Of a stretch of 64,000 nt of DNA, positions 1 through 8,061 are shown piece by piece. The stretch is from Streptomonospora salina. GTDB taxonomy: Bacteria; Actinomycetota; Actinomycetes; Streptosporangiales; Streptosporangiaceae. The translations under genes were made by a program, and so were the position numbers. The stretch covers positions 3,060,501 through 3,124,500 of the forward strand of contig NZ_JACHLY010000001.1 of assembly GCF_014204715.1 (NCBI RefSeq). Direction: 5' to 3'. The notes beneath the pieces were generated by a model. That model saw only the letters and a program-made list of their open reading frames with translations. It ran no database searches and was not told the origin of the DNA. How positions within the stretch are numbered: the first letter of the stretch is position 1; every line of letters begins with the position of its first letter.

Positions 1-606
1 GGCGATGTCGTCGGTGTAGCCGTCCAGCTCACCGGGGCGGATGATGTGGTAGCCGCGGCCGCTCGACGGTCCGCCGTCGGCGTGCACGGAGATCGCGGCG
101 TCGGCGCCGGCCTCGTTGCCGATCTCGGCGCGCTCGGTGATGCAGGGCCCCACCCCCGTGTCGTCCTCGCGGGTGAGCACCACCTCGGCGCCGTCGTCCT
201 CCAGGATGTCGCGCAGCCGCTCGGACAGGTCCCAGTTGAAGGCGTGCTCGGTGTAGCCGTCACCGGTCTCGGCGCCGACGGTGTCGCAGGACTTGCGGCC
301 GTGCCCGGCGTCGACGAGCTCGCCGATCTCCCCGGACGCCTCGGCGTTGCCGCCGTTGTGGCCCGGGTCGATGACGACGGTCGTGCCCGCGAGCGGTCCC
401 TGGGCGGAGTCCTCCGCGGCGTCGGCGCCGGAACCGCGCTCGTCCGCCCCGGCCGGGTCGGATCCGCCGGAGGGGGCGGGAGCTGCGGAGGGGTCGGGTG
501 CATCGCCTCCGGAGACCGGCGAACAGGCGGGCAGCGCGAGGACGGCCGCCGCCGCGAGCGGGGCGATTCGCGGAATCCTCCCCGGTGAGGCGGTGTTCGT
601 TCGCAT
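1..606 (-). CDS. N-acetylmuramoyl-L-alanine amidase (Amidase_3), lipoprotein, 3' end cut by window
   Basis: Secreted zinc amidase expected to cleave the bond between N-acetylmuramic acid and L-alanine in peptidoglycan. The ATG is at 606 and the frame stays open to base 1, so 202 codons are visible and the C-terminus lies outside. Residues 1-20 look like a signal sequence ending in a lipobox (LPAC), followed by a Ser/Pro/Ala-rich linker to about residue 60. The Amidase_3 domain then begins, with the zinc-ligand motif DPGHNGG and a later SVHAD motif, both typical of the family. The visible part is intact. Family assignment is strong; the cell-division or sporulation role is not shown by the sequence. 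Confidence 0.88.
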   Translation of the reverse strand, partial: MRTNTASPGRIPRIAPLAAAAVLALPACSPVSGGDAPDPSAAPAPSGGSDPAGADERGSGADAAEDSAQGPLAGTTVVIDPGHNGGNAEASGEIGELVDAGHGRKSCDTVGAETGDGYTEHAFNWDLSERLRDILEDDGAEVVLTREDDTGVGPCITERAEIGNEAGADAAISVHADGGPSSGRGYHIIRPGELDGYTDDIA

Positions 607-775
607 GAGGGTTCAGCGGGTCCTTGTCTCGGGAGCGCCGGGGGTGGCAGGGGGTGAGGACCAACGTAGCCGCTCGGCGGAACTTCCGCCTACGGTAATG
701 CGTCATATCGTGAGTAGGGCGATGTTCCGGACGTGCGGGCCGGACCGCCGAGACGCACCGATCGAGGTGGAGCCG

Positions 776-1135
776 ATGCGCAAGAGCAACCGCGCCGCCG
801 CCGGGGCGGCGGCATGGCAGGCCGTGCAGCACAGCGCCCGGCCGGGCGCGCCCGGATTGGGGGAGCGCGCCGCAGCGATTCCGCGCATGCTGGTGTCGCG
901 CCTGCGCGGCGACTACGCCGACCTGAGCGTGCCCCGGCTGCTCGTGTACATCCTGGCGGTCGCCTATGTCGCCTCGCCGATCGACCTGGTCCCCGAGCTC
1001 TTCGTGCCGGTCCTGGGCCTGGCCGACGACGTCGGTGTGGCGGTCTGGCTCGCCACGGGGCTGATGGGCGAGTCGGAGCGCTTCCTGCGGTGGGAGCGGC
1101 GCGACGACCGCGTCCAGGGCCACGTCGTCGGTTGA
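776..1135 (+). CDS. YkvA-like DUF1232 membrane protein
   Basis: A 119-residue protein of unknown biochemical function. Residues about 55-95 carry the DUF1232 (YkvA) signature: a hydrophobic segment VYILAVAYVASPIDLVPE followed by GLADDVGVAVW. The N-terminus is basic and Ala-rich. The ATG at 776 was chosen because an upstream in-frame extension runs back through the divergent amidase gene and has no family similarity. The gene diverges from the amidase and converges with the ROK regulator. Family membership is clear; the role is unknown. Confidence 0.8.
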   Translation: MRKSNRAAAGAAAWQAVQHSARPGAPGLGERAAAIPRMLVSRLRGDYADLSVPRLLVYILAVAYVASPIDLVPELFVPVLGLADDVGVAVWLATGLMGESERFLRWERRDDRVQGHVVG

Positions 1136-1219
1136 GCGACTGCCGGGCATCGAGCCGTGCACGGTGAACAGCCGAAAACGAGCGCGGGGCTTCCACCGTT
1201 CGTCTACCGTGCCCGCTCT

Positions 1220-2491
1220 TCAGGACGCCCCTTCGTCGGCGGAGCCGGCCTGCGGCGGCGGCAGCGGCAGCCGGCCGCTCTCCATCGCGTCGACCATCGC
1301 CACGGCGCCGCCCTGCGCCGCAGCGCTGAGCCCCAGCTCCGAGGTCTCGACGACGCAGCCGCCCGCGTCGGGGGCGAAGGAGAGTTCGCGCACCGCCGGC
1401 CGGCATGCGGGCAGCAGCCACGGCGCCAGCGGTACGAAATACCCGCCCAGGACCACCGCGCCCGGGTTGACCAGGTTCACGAGTGTGGCCGCACCCCGCC
1501 CCAGCCACGAACCCGCCGTGTGCAGAGCGTCCACGGCGACGGGGTCCTGGGCGGTCGCGCGTTGGACGGCCGAGTCGACCAGGTCGGCGAGATCGGCTCG
1601 GGAGAGGGCGCCGGCGGGGAAGCGGTCGGGGAGCGCTGCGCGCAGGATCGCCTCGATTCCGGCCAGCGCCTCCAGGCATCCGCGCCGTCCGCAACCGCAC
1701 GGCGGGCCGTCCTCGACCATGCGCACGTGCCCGATCTCGCCGGCGAATCCGGCCGATCCCCGCAGCAGTTCGCCGTTCATCAGCACGCCCGCGCCGATTC
1801 CGACCTCGCCGGTGATGTAGACGAGGTCGCCGGTGCGGGCGAGGTGGCCGCCGCGGTACTCGGCCACAGCGCCGAGGTTCGCGTCGTTGTCGACCAGGAC
1901 CGGCATGGGGGGCGGGCCCGCCGGCTCCATCAGCTCTTCGAGCCGGCTGCGCAGCGGCGTTCCGCGCCACGCGAGGTTGGGAGCCCGGGTGACGACGCCG
2001 CGGGGTGAGTCGACCAGGCCGGGCACGGCCACGCTCAGGCCGATCAGGGTGCGGTGGCGCAGGGCGGGTGCGTCCGCCACCGACCGCACGGCCTCGACGA
2101 TGCGGTGCGCGCACGCGTCCGGCCCCGCCGAGCGGGCGTCGAAGGCGATGTGACGGGTGATCAGGCTGCGTTCCAGGAGGTCGACGGCGACGACCGACAG
2201 GTAGTCGACGTTGACCTCCACGCCGATCGCGGCGATGGTGAGCTCGTCGAGGGCGAGCATCACGCCGGGGCGGCCGACCCGGCGCTCGGCGGATTCGCCG
2301 GTCTCGCGAAGCAGGCCGCGGGCGATGAGGTCGGCGACCAGGCTGGAGACCGTGGTCTTGTTCAGGCCGGTCGCGGCCGCAACTGCGGCCCGCGAGCACG
2401 GCGCCAGCGTGCGTACCGCCCGCAGCACCACGCCCAGATTGGTCTCGCGCACGTCGTGGAAACCCGTGGGGCCGGCGCGCAGGTCCTTCAC
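1220..2491 (-). CDS. ROK-family transcriptional regulator (NagC/XylR type)
   Basis: A 423-residue regulator with an N-terminal MarR-like helix-turn-helix (about residues 25-65, core GLNKTTVSSLVADL) fused to a C-terminal ROK sugar-kinase-like domain. The ROK domain shows DNDANLGAVAEYRGG and the zinc motif CGCGRRGC near residue 240, as in NagC/Mlc-type regulators. Such proteins usually repress sugar uptake or catabolic genes and respond to a sugar or sugar phosphate. No sugar gene lies next to it here, so the effector and targets cannot be inferred. It starts downstream of the bldC terminator and has about 330 bp of upstream sequence. Confidence 0.9.
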   Translation of the reverse strand: MKDLRAGPTGFHDVRETNLGVVLRAVRTLAPCSRAAVAAATGLNKTTVSSLVADLIARGLLRETGESAERRVGRPGVMLALDELTIAAIGVEVNVDYLSVVAVDLLERSLITRHIAFDARSAGPDACAHRIVEAVRSVADAPALRHRTLIGLSVAVPGLVDSPRGVVTRAPNLAWRGTPLRSRLEELMEPAGPPPMPVLVDNDANLGAVAEYRGGHLARTGDLVYITGEVGIGAGVLMNGELLRGSAGFAGEIGHVRMVEDGPPCGCGRRGCLEALAGIEAILRAALPDRFPAGALSRADLADLVDSAVQRATAQDPVAVDALHTAGSWLGRGAATLVNLVNPGAVVLGGYFVPLAPWLLPACRPAVRELSFAPDAGGCVVETSELGLSAAAQGGAVAMVDAMESGRLPLPPPQAGSADEGAS

Positions 2492-2827
2492 GTCGGCCTC
2501 CCTCCGTATTCGAGCCGCGCCGCCCCGGCCCGGCCACTGGGCGCCGCGTCGCCGCCCGCGTGCGGCGGTGCCGCTCGGTCCGTCCGCGCGGTGCGTCCCG
2601 GCGGTCGTCGGAGCCGGCGTCCCGGCCGCTTACATCCGCGAACATACCGACCGCGCCGATGCGGCGGCAACGCTGCCCCCGTCCGCAGCAGGGACGATGC
2701 GTGCGCAGCCGAACGCAGGCGGCCCGCGCGAGCGAGAGGGCGGGCCGCCGTGCGGCCCGCCCTCAGCGGTGGGGGAGTTGCGAACTCCCCGGTCGATCCC
2801 CCCGGATACGGCACAAGCCGGGGGAGA
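2492..2827. other. Intergenic region between ROK regulator and bldC
   Basis: A 336-bp gene-free stretch. It holds the bldC-side terminator hairpin at 2736-2764 and, closer to the ROK gene, GC-rich sequence that must contain that gene's promoter. I see no convincing small gene; the open frames here have no family-like sequence. Confidence 0.6.
2736..2764 (-). terminator. Perfect 13-bp hairpin downstream of bldC
   Basis: The arms are 2736-2748 and 2752-2764 with a 3-nt loop, and the pairing is perfect and GC-rich. It lies about 64 nt past the bldC stop, between two minus-strand genes. There is no T-tract, which is common for actinobacterial hairpin terminators. Confidence 0.65.
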
Positions 2828-3031
2828 TCACTCCGTGCGTTGGCTGGGGATACCGGCCAGCAGCGCGCGGACCTCGGTTTCGCGGTAGCGGCGGTGGCCA
2901 CCCAGGGTCCGAATCGAGGTCAGTTTGCCCGCTTTCGCCCAGCGCGTGACGGTCTTGGGGTCCACGCGGAACATGGTGGCGACCTCGGCAGGGGTCAACA
3001 GGGGCTCCGCCTCGGGCGTGCGAGTTGACAT
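2828..3031 (-). CDS. bldC: Developmental regulator BldC (MerR-type single-domain DNA-binding protein)
   Basis: A 67-residue protein that is essentially one MerR-type winged helix-turn-helix, with LLTPAEVATMFRVDPKTVTR followed by a WAKAGKLTSIRTLGGHRRYRE wing region. The length and near-identity to Streptomyces BldC make the call firm. BldC controls entry into morphological development by binding head-to-tail to variable numbers of direct repeats. A strong ribosome site (AGGAGGAGAGG) precedes the ATG at 3031. The long upstream region with a candidate promoter and two dyads suggests complex regulation. Confidence 0.96.
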   Translation of the reverse strand: MSTRTPEAEPLLTPAEVATMFRVDPKTVTRWAKAGKLTSIRTLGGHRRYRETEVRALLAGIPSQRTE

Positions 3032-3076
3032 GTGTACGGCCTCTCCTCCTGGATCTGTGTGCCGATCCTGAGCCTT

Positions 3077-3104
3077 ATCCTGGCACTTGGGCCCGGATGT
3101 CCAA
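3077..3104 (-). promoter_or_regulatory. Candidate bldC promoter
   Basis: Read on the minus strand, TTGGAC (3099-3104) and CAGGAT (3077-3082) are separated by 16 nt and resemble actinobacterial -35 and -10 boxes. They lie about 45-70 nt upstream of the bldC ATG. The -35 box overlaps one arm of the inverted repeat at 3101-3129. This is a prediction by eye only. Confidence 0.4.
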
Positions 3105-3145
3105 TATTGCCCTCGTAGGTCTATATTGGCATCACCCGAGGTGAT
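3101..3145. promoter_or_regulatory. Two adjacent dyads overlapping the bldC promoter, possible operators
   Basis: CCAATAT at 3101-3107 is mirrored by ATATTGG at 3123-3129. Immediately next to it, ATCACC-CGA-GGTGAT forms a perfect 15-bp dyad at 3131-3145. The second dyad fits much of the BldD-box pattern (TNAC...GTNA) but differs at the centre. BldD control of bldC is plausible from Streptomyces biology but is inference here. Confidence 0.4.
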
Positions 3146-3628
3146 TACGCGACCACTTACCGCGACTTTGTCGGATGGGAGACTCCAAAGGCGCCCATGG
3201 GCCGCGTCACGCTGAGTGATTCTAGCGACACGTTTAGTGGCATGTGGCGTATTCGGTCAAAACTTCGTTCTCCGGCCCTGTTTTTCTCGATCCGGTGGGC
3301 CGGAAGTGCTACGGACGGTCGGACTGAAACCCGCTCCGCGGTTCTCGCGGTGCACCGCCGCCCGGGTCCTGGCCAGGTCTTTCACGAGTGCGGGCGGCAC
3401 GAGTGAGGTACGTGTCTTCTCTCATCGGTGCCTCCCCTGTGTCACGTACATCCCCGGTGTGCCCTGGGTCGTCGGTTACGCAGGGTGCACTCGGTGACCG
3501 GCTCGACACAGTCTATGCCGATACCTATGGAGCGGTATGCCCAGTTTCGGGGTTTTTACATCAACTGCGCATCTCGTGCAGACATATCCGCCTGTCAAAG
3601 AGCGATATAACGACCGCGCTGCGTGAGA

Positions 3629-3645
3629 AACCTGGCCGCCAGGTT
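3629..3645 (-). terminator. Hairpin terminator of the 3716-4654 gene
   Basis: AACCTGG (3629-3635) pairs with CCAGGTT (3639-3645). On the minus strand the stem is followed by TTCTC, and it lies about 70 nt beyond the stop codon of the preceding minus-strand gene. Confidence 0.5.
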
Positions 3646-3715
3646 GGCGCTCGGCGTGGCGGCGGACCAACGGAACGTGAAAGACCTTCGCGATCACCTG
3701 GTGCGGGCGTGACCC

Positions 3716-4654
3716 TCAGTTGGCGTGCCGCAGGTCGCGGAGCGCCTTCCAGCGCCCGGTGACCCTCTGGTACATCGCCGTCGCCACCTCCTCCTGGCCC
3801 GTCTCCAGACCCGTGAGCGCCGCAGCCACCTCGGCCACCGACTGGTCCTGGCGCAGCCGTTCGTCGTCGACCAGATGCACCAGGCCGCCGTAGTCCAGCT
3901 CCAGCAGGGCGCGCGGGTGGGCCACCCCCAGCAGCCAGTCCTGCAACTGCTCGGCCGCCGACAGCACCGGCCCGTCGCCGACGTGCTCCCGCAGCAGGGC
4001 GACCGCGCGCTCCAGCCGGGGGCGGGCCTCGGGCATCGAGGTGACATACAGCAGCGTCCGCGGAGCCGACCCCGCACGCCCGGCCGGGTGGCCGCTGCGC
4101 TCGGCGGACCCGCCGGCCTCCCCCCGCTCGGCGGCGGGATCGGCGGTCTCGGCCGGCTGCTGGCCGCCGCCCAGCACCAGGCAGCGCTCCTCGGCGTCGA
4201 ACGGCGCGAACCACGGGAGCGGCACCGTCCACGTACTGGTCAGGATCTGGGTGCGCATCGGCTCGCCGCGTTCGCGCCAGCGTTCGAACCCCGCTTCGGC
4301 GGCCTCCGCGATCGGTTCGGGAACGAACGCGGGGCTGAGGCGCGCGGGGGTTTCGGCTCTGAACTCACGGAATCCCAACCACGACCGCAACCGGGTCTGC
4401 CAGGGACAGACGTAGACTTCGCCGTCCACGCGCCGCACATAGGCGTCCCCGCTCTCGCGCTCGGGCACGGGGACGGGCGGGGCGGCCACCATGCGACGCA
4501 GGCTCTCGGCGTGCTCGGCCGCGACCGCGCCGCTGCGCCGGGGCCGCCGCGACGACGCGGCGTAGGCCCGCCAGTAGGCCTTCTCGCGGTTGGAGAACGC
4601 GATGAGCGGCTGGTAGACGCGGAGATAGGCGGTATAGGGCAGCACGCAGGGCAT
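3716..4654 (-). CDS. Conserved actinobacterial protein of unknown function, linked to bldC
   Basis: A 312-residue soluble protein beginning MPCVLPYTAYLRVYQPL, the N-terminus I recall for a conserved actinobacterial hypothetical family encoded beside bldC in Streptomyces. The ATG at 4654 was chosen for this reason; an upstream in-frame extension is Pro/Arg/Gly-rich and non-conserved in character. No catalytic motif is evident. A low-complexity stretch rich in Ala, Glu and Gly lies around residues 190-220, and the C-terminus is helical and charged. The function is unknown. It is transcribed toward bldC but separated by its own terminator. Confidence 0.7.
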   Translation of the reverse strand: MPCVLPYTAYLRVYQPLIAFSNREKAYWRAYAASSRRPRRSGAVAAEHAESLRRMVAAPPVPVPERESGDAYVRRVDGEVYVCPWQTRLRSWLGFREFRAETPARLSPAFVPEPIAEAAEAGFERWRERGEPMRTQILTSTWTVPLPWFAPFDAEERCLVLGGGQQPAETADPAAERGEAGGSAERSGHPAGRAGSAPRTLLYVTSMPEARPRLERAVALLREHVGDGPVLSAAEQLQDWLLGVAHPRALLELDYGGLVHLVDDERLRQDQSVAEVAAALTGLETGQEEVATAMYQRVTGRWKALRDLRHAN

Positions 4655-5013
4655 CCTGGCACAGATGGCCGCACCCGGCATGCCCGTCCGTGTGGCGGGA
4701 ACAACACCGCGAAGCCGGGGTGTTGGACCGGGTGAGCGCCCGCGCGGACCGTGCGCGGGACCTGCTCCGGCGGCCCGCGGGCGGCCGGGCGACACGCCCG
4801 GGCCGCTCGGTCGCCTGTCCGCGCCCGCACGCGTCGGTTGCACGCGGCCTGTTAGGCATGGGCGGCGTAGGCAGGTAGGGGCCAAACCGGGTACGGTTGT
4901 ATCCGTACGTAAGCTGGCGCCTGTCGTCAGTGCGGTGACGGCCGTCAGCCCGGCATTGCGGTTTTGCTAGTGATCTGGGGTTATCCGAACCCAATCGTTG
5001 AGGGGGTCGAGCC
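4655..5013. other. Divergent intergenic region between the bldC-linked gene and DUF3073
   Basis: About 360 bp serving two divergent genes. Toward the DUF3073 gene the sequence becomes less GC-rich (about 4880-4990) and includes TTGCGG and a GGGTT-ATCCG-AACCC small dyad at 4978-4992, so promoters are likely there. No gene is supported. Confidence 0.5.
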
Positions 5014-5274
5014 ATGGGGCGCGGCCGAGCCAAGGCCAAGCAGCAGAAGGTCGCTCGGAGGCTGAAGTACAACACCGGCCACACCGACCTCGATCAGCTG
5101 CGGGCAGAGCTGGGTGTCGCTGAGGATGACGGGGCGACGGCGGATTCGCCGGACCAGCCCCACGAAGACCCTTACGACGACCTGGTCGACCGTTATGCGG
5201 ACCTCGCCGAGGAGTACCCGAGCGGCGGCAGAACGACCGAGGACGAGTCCGATCGGTCCGACAGCCTCCGCTGA
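5014..5274 (+). CDS. DUF3073 domain-containing protein
   Basis: An 86-residue protein with the DUF3073 hallmark N-terminus MGRGRAKAKQQKVARRLKY, strongly basic, followed by an acidic C-terminal half rich in Asp and Glu. The family is widespread in actinobacteria and of unknown function; the charge asymmetry suggests nucleic-acid or ribosome contact, which is inference. It is a single gene that converges on purM, with a strong shared terminator between them. Confidence 0.88.
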   Translation: MGRGRAKAKQQKVARRLKYNTGHTDLDQLRAELGVAEDDGATADSPDQPHEDPYDDLVDRYADLAEEYPSGGRTTEDESDRSDSLR

Positions 5275-5349
5275 ACCGCCGCATCGGACATTCCGTGATC
5301 TCCGCATGAACCGGGGCCGCCAAGCCCGCTGCTACGCATAACGTGCACT

Positions 5350-5391
5350 CGTATCCGGTCCGCGCCACCGCCGTGGCGCGGACCGGATACG
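5350..5391. terminator. Bidirectional terminator between DUF3073 gene and purM
   Basis: A perfect 18-bp stem (5350-5367 with 5374-5391) and 6-nt loop lies between two convergent genes. No mismatches are present. Confidence 0.85.
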
Positions 5392-5434
5392 TGCGCGGCC
5401 GCTCGGCGACCGGCGGCGAACCGGCCGGTCCGGC

Positions 5435-6493
5435 TCACGTATGGGCTCCCTCAAGCCGCGCCTGCCCCGTTCCGGCCACGACCGATCCCGCCTTCCACGC
5501 GGGCACGCCCCGTTCGGCCAGCACCGCCAGCGCGGCCTCCGCCGAAGCGGCCGGGACGACGGCGGTCATTCCGACGCCCATGTTGAACGCCGCCTCCATG
5601 TCGGCCTGCGGAACCGAGCCGCGCTCGGCGATGAACGGGAACACCGCCGGCGGCGTCCACGTGGAGCGGTCCACCACGGCGTCGTGGTCCTCGGGCAGCG
5701 AGCGCGCCAGGTTGGCGGCCAGCCCGCCCCCGGTGATGTGGGAGAAGGCGTGCACCTCGGTTTCGGCCGCCAGCGCCAGGCAGTCCCCGGCGTAGATCCG
5801 GGTAGGCCGCAGCAGCTCCTCGCCCAGCTCGGCGCCGAGCTCGGGCACGCGGGCGTCCAGCCGCATCCCGGCCTCGTCGATGATGCGGCGCACCAGCGAA
5901 TAGCCGTTGGAGTGCAGACCCGACGACGCCATCGCGATGACGGCGTCGCCCGTGCGGACCCGGTGCGGGCCCAGGACCTCGTCCTCCTCGACGATCCCGG
6001 TACCGGCGCCGGCCAGGTCGTACTCGTCGGAGCGCATCGTTCCGGGGTGCTCGGCGGTCTCGCCGCCGACGAGCGCGCACCCGGCCAGGCGGCAGCCCTC
6101 GGCGATGCCGGCCACCAGATCGGCGATGCGTTCGGGCACCACCTTGCCGCAGGCGATGTAGTCGGTCATGAACAGCGGCTCGGCCCCGCTGACCACCAGG
6201 TCGTCGACGACCATGCCGACCAGGTCCCGGCCGAGCGTGTCGTGGCGGTCGCAGCGCTGGGCGATCGTCGCTTTCGTGCCGACCCCGTCGGTGGAGGCGG
6301 CCAGCAGCGGCGAACGGTACTTCTTGGCGGCGTCGAGCCGGAACAGTCCGGCGAAGCCGCTGGAGTCGGAGACGACCTCGGGGCGTCCGGCGCGCGCGAC
6401 GTGCTCCTTCATCAGAGCTACGGCGCGATCGCCGGCCGCGATGTCGACGCCGGCGGACGCATACGCCGACGCCGTCTCTGCACCCTCTGCCAC
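5435..6493 (-). CDS. purM: Phosphoribosylformylglycinamidine cyclo-ligase (AIR synthetase)
   Basis: Catalyses ATP-dependent ring closure of FGAM to 5-aminoimidazole ribonucleotide in purine synthesis. The 352-residue length matches the family. Family motifs include YASAGVDIAAGDRAV near the N-terminus, STDGVGTKATIA, MVVDDLVVSGAEPLFMTDYI, GGETAEHPG and FSHITGGGLAANLARSLP. It lies directly downstream of purF with an 87-bp gap that contains a hairpin, so the two are probably co-transcribed with partial attenuation. The purF-purM order matches Streptomyces. Confidence 0.96.
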   Translation of the reverse strand: MAEGAETASAYASAGVDIAAGDRAVALMKEHVARAGRPEVVSDSSGFAGLFRLDAAKKYRSPLLAASTDGVGTKATIAQRCDRHDTLGRDLVGMVVDDLVVSGAEPLFMTDYIACGKVVPERIADLVAGIAEGCRLAGCALVGGETAEHPGTMRSDEYDLAGAGTGIVEEDEVLGPHRVRTGDAVIAMASSGLHSNGYSLVRRIIDEAGMRLDARVPELGAELGEELLRPTRIYAGDCLALAAETEVHAFSHITGGGLAANLARSLPEDHDAVVDRSTWTPPAVFPFIAERGSVPQADMEAAFNMGVGMTAVVPAASAEAALAVLAERGVPAWKAGSVVAGTGQARLEGAHT

Positions 6494-6537
6494 GCGAAAC
6501 CTCTCAACTCGTTGCGTTCGTGGGGCGGCACGTGCGC

Positions 6538-6565
6538 GCGCGGACCCGTCCGGGCGGGTCCGCGC
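6538..6565 (-). terminator. Intercistronic hairpin between purF and purM
   Basis: An 11-bp stem (6538-6548 with 6555-6565) lies 15 nt past the purF stop and 45 nt before the purM start. It may act as a partial terminator or an mRNA-stabilising stem. Confidence 0.5.
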
Positions 6566-6580
6566 CCCGGGACACGGGGG

Positions 6581-8056
6581 TCAGCGCCTGCCGCCGGCCA
6601 ACGGCCGTTCGTCGGCGCCGCCGCGGGACTCCTCCAACAGGTACTTGCCGCGGGAGTCCTCGTCGACCTCGATCGGGTAGACGCCGTCGAAGCAGGCACG
6701 GCACAGCCGGTTCTTCGGCACCTCGGTGGCCTCGACGAGCTCGTCCAGCTCGACGAAAGCCAGCGATTCGGCGCCGATCGAGGCGCGGATCTCCTCGGTG
6801 GAGAGATTGCCGGCCAGCAGCTCGGTTTTGGTGGCGAAGTCGACGCCGTAGTAGCACGGCCACATCACCGGCGGACTGGAGATGCGCACGTGCACCTCGG
6901 CGGCGCCCGCTTCGTGCAGCATGCGCACCAGCGCCCGCTGGGTGTTGCCGCGAACGATGGAGTCGTCGACTACGACCAGCCGCTGCCCGGCGATGACCTC
7001 GCGCAGCGGATTGAGCTTCAGCCGGATGCCGAGCTCCCGCAGGGTCTGGCTGGGCTGGATGAACGTCCGGCCCACGTAGGAGTTCTTCACCAGGCCCTGA
7101 GCGAAGGGGATCCCGCTTCCTTCGGCGTAGCCCACCGCGGCGGGCGTTCCCGATTCCGGAACCGGGATGACCAGGTCGGCCTCTGCGGGGTGGCGTTTCG
7201 CCAGGCGGCGGCCCACCTCGACGCGGGTGGTGTTGACGTTGCGGCCGGCGATCGTGGTGTCGGGCCGGGCCAGGTAGACGTATTCGAACACGCAGCCCTT
7301 GGGCTGGGCCGGGGCGAAGCGGCGCGAGCGCACGCCGCGCTCGTCGACGGTGATCAGCTCGCCGGGTTCGATCTCGCGTTCGTAGGTGGCGCCGACGATG
7401 TCCAGCGCCGCGGTCTCGCTGGCCACGGCCCAGCCGCTGTCGAGGCGGCCCAGCACGAACGGGCGGACTCCCTGGGGGTCGCGTGCGGCGTAGAGGGTGC
7501 CTTCGTCCATGAACGTCAGCGAGAAGGCGCCGCGCACCCGGGGCAGCAGCTCCATGGCCGCTTCCTCGGTGCTGCGGTCGGGGTTGGCGGCCAGCAGGCC
7601 GGTGAGCACCTCGGTGTCGGTGGTGGCCGAGCGCCGGTCGCCGGGCAGCATCGCGGCGAGTTCGGGAGTGTTGATCAGGTTGCCGTTGTGCCCCAGCGCC
7701 AGGCCGCCCTCGCGAGCGGTGTAGAAGGTCGGCTGTGCGTTCTCCCACACCGGAGAGCCGGTGGTGGAGTAGCGGCAATGGCCGATCGCCAAGTGCCCGT
7801 TCAGTGAGTCGAGGGTGGCCTCGTTGAAGACCTGGGACACCAGTCCCATGTCCTTGTAGACGACGATGCGCTCGCCGTCGCTGAGCGCGATCCCCGCGGA
7901 TTCCTGGCCGCGGTGCTGCAGTGCGTAGAGGCCGAAGTAGGTGAGCTTGCTGACTTCTTCGCCGGGAGCCCAGACTCCGAATACCCCGCAGGCGTCCTGA
8001 GGTGCGCTTTCTTGCGGGTCGAGGTCCGTGGTGAGCCGGCCGTCGGGTTGCGCCAC
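6581..8056 (-). CDS. purF: Amidophosphoribosyltransferase
   Basis: First committed enzyme of purine synthesis, which transfers the glutamine amide to PRPP. The GTG at 8056 gives 491 residues with a 22-residue leader ahead of the nucleophile Cys23 (DACGVFGVW), consistent with the propeptide-bearing, iron-sulfur class. The glutaminase motifs YALQHRGQESAGIA and ALGHNGNLIN follow. The PRPP loop is VVVDDSIVRGNT. Cysteines at CVFEY, WPCYYG and the C-terminal CRAC fit the four [4Fe-4S] ligands of the Bacillus-type enzyme. A longer upstream frame overlaps the neighbouring sterol-carrier gene and is rejected. Confidence 0.95.
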   Translation of the reverse strand: MAQPDGRLTTDLDPQESAPQDACGVFGVWAPGEEVSKLTYFGLYALQHRGQESAGIALSDGERIVVYKDMGLVSQVFNEATLDSLNGHLAIGHCRYSTTGSPVWENAQPTFYTAREGGLALGHNGNLINTPELAAMLPGDRRSATTDTEVLTGLLAANPDRSTEEAAMELLPRVRGAFSLTFMDEGTLYAARDPQGVRPFVLGRLDSGWAVASETAALDIVGATYEREIEPGELITVDERGVRSRRFAPAQPKGCVFEYVYLARPDTTIAGRNVNTTRVEVGRRLAKRHPAEADLVIPVPESGTPAAVGYAEGSGIPFAQGLVKNSYVGRTFIQPSQTLRELGIRLKLNPLREVIAGQRLVVVDDSIVRGNTQRALVRMLHEAGAAEVHVRISSPPVMWPCYYGVDFATKTELLAGNLSTEEIRASIGAESLAFVELDELVEATEVPKNRLCRACFDGVYPIEVDEDSRGKYLLEESRGGADERPLAGGRR

Positions 8057-8061
8057 GCCTC

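Larger units (their letters stand above)
3032..3715. other. Long, relatively AT-rich region upstream of bldC
   Basis: A 684-bp stretch without a supported gene, visibly lower in GC than its neighbours between about 3100 and 3620. Near bldC it holds a candidate promoter and two inverted repeats. At its other end it holds the terminator of the next minus-strand gene (3629-3645). The short open frames inside show no recognisable protein family. Confidence 0.6.

Noticed and set aside
1136-1219. A terminator between the DUF1232 and ROK genes
   Set aside because: Only a short CCGTGCACGG palindrome and a loose GCACGGT/ACCGTGC pair are present; too weak to call.
690-2645. A 651-codon minus-strand frame through the DUF1232 gene and ROK regulator
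   Set aside because: Arg/Gly/Pro-rich shadow frame of the ROK gene with no family similarity.
3309-3509. A 66-residue minus-strand frame in the bldC upstream region
   Set aside because: No recognisable family, no clear ribosome site and weak codon bias.
3388-3762. A 124-residue plus-strand frame in the bldC upstream region
   Set aside because: Overlaps the end of the 3716-4654 gene antisense; composition is not protein-like.
5441-7807. A 788-codon plus-strand frame across purM and purF
   Set aside because: Antisense shadow of two well-identified purine genes; composition is Gly/Val/Arg-biased as expected for such shadows in GC-rich DNA.
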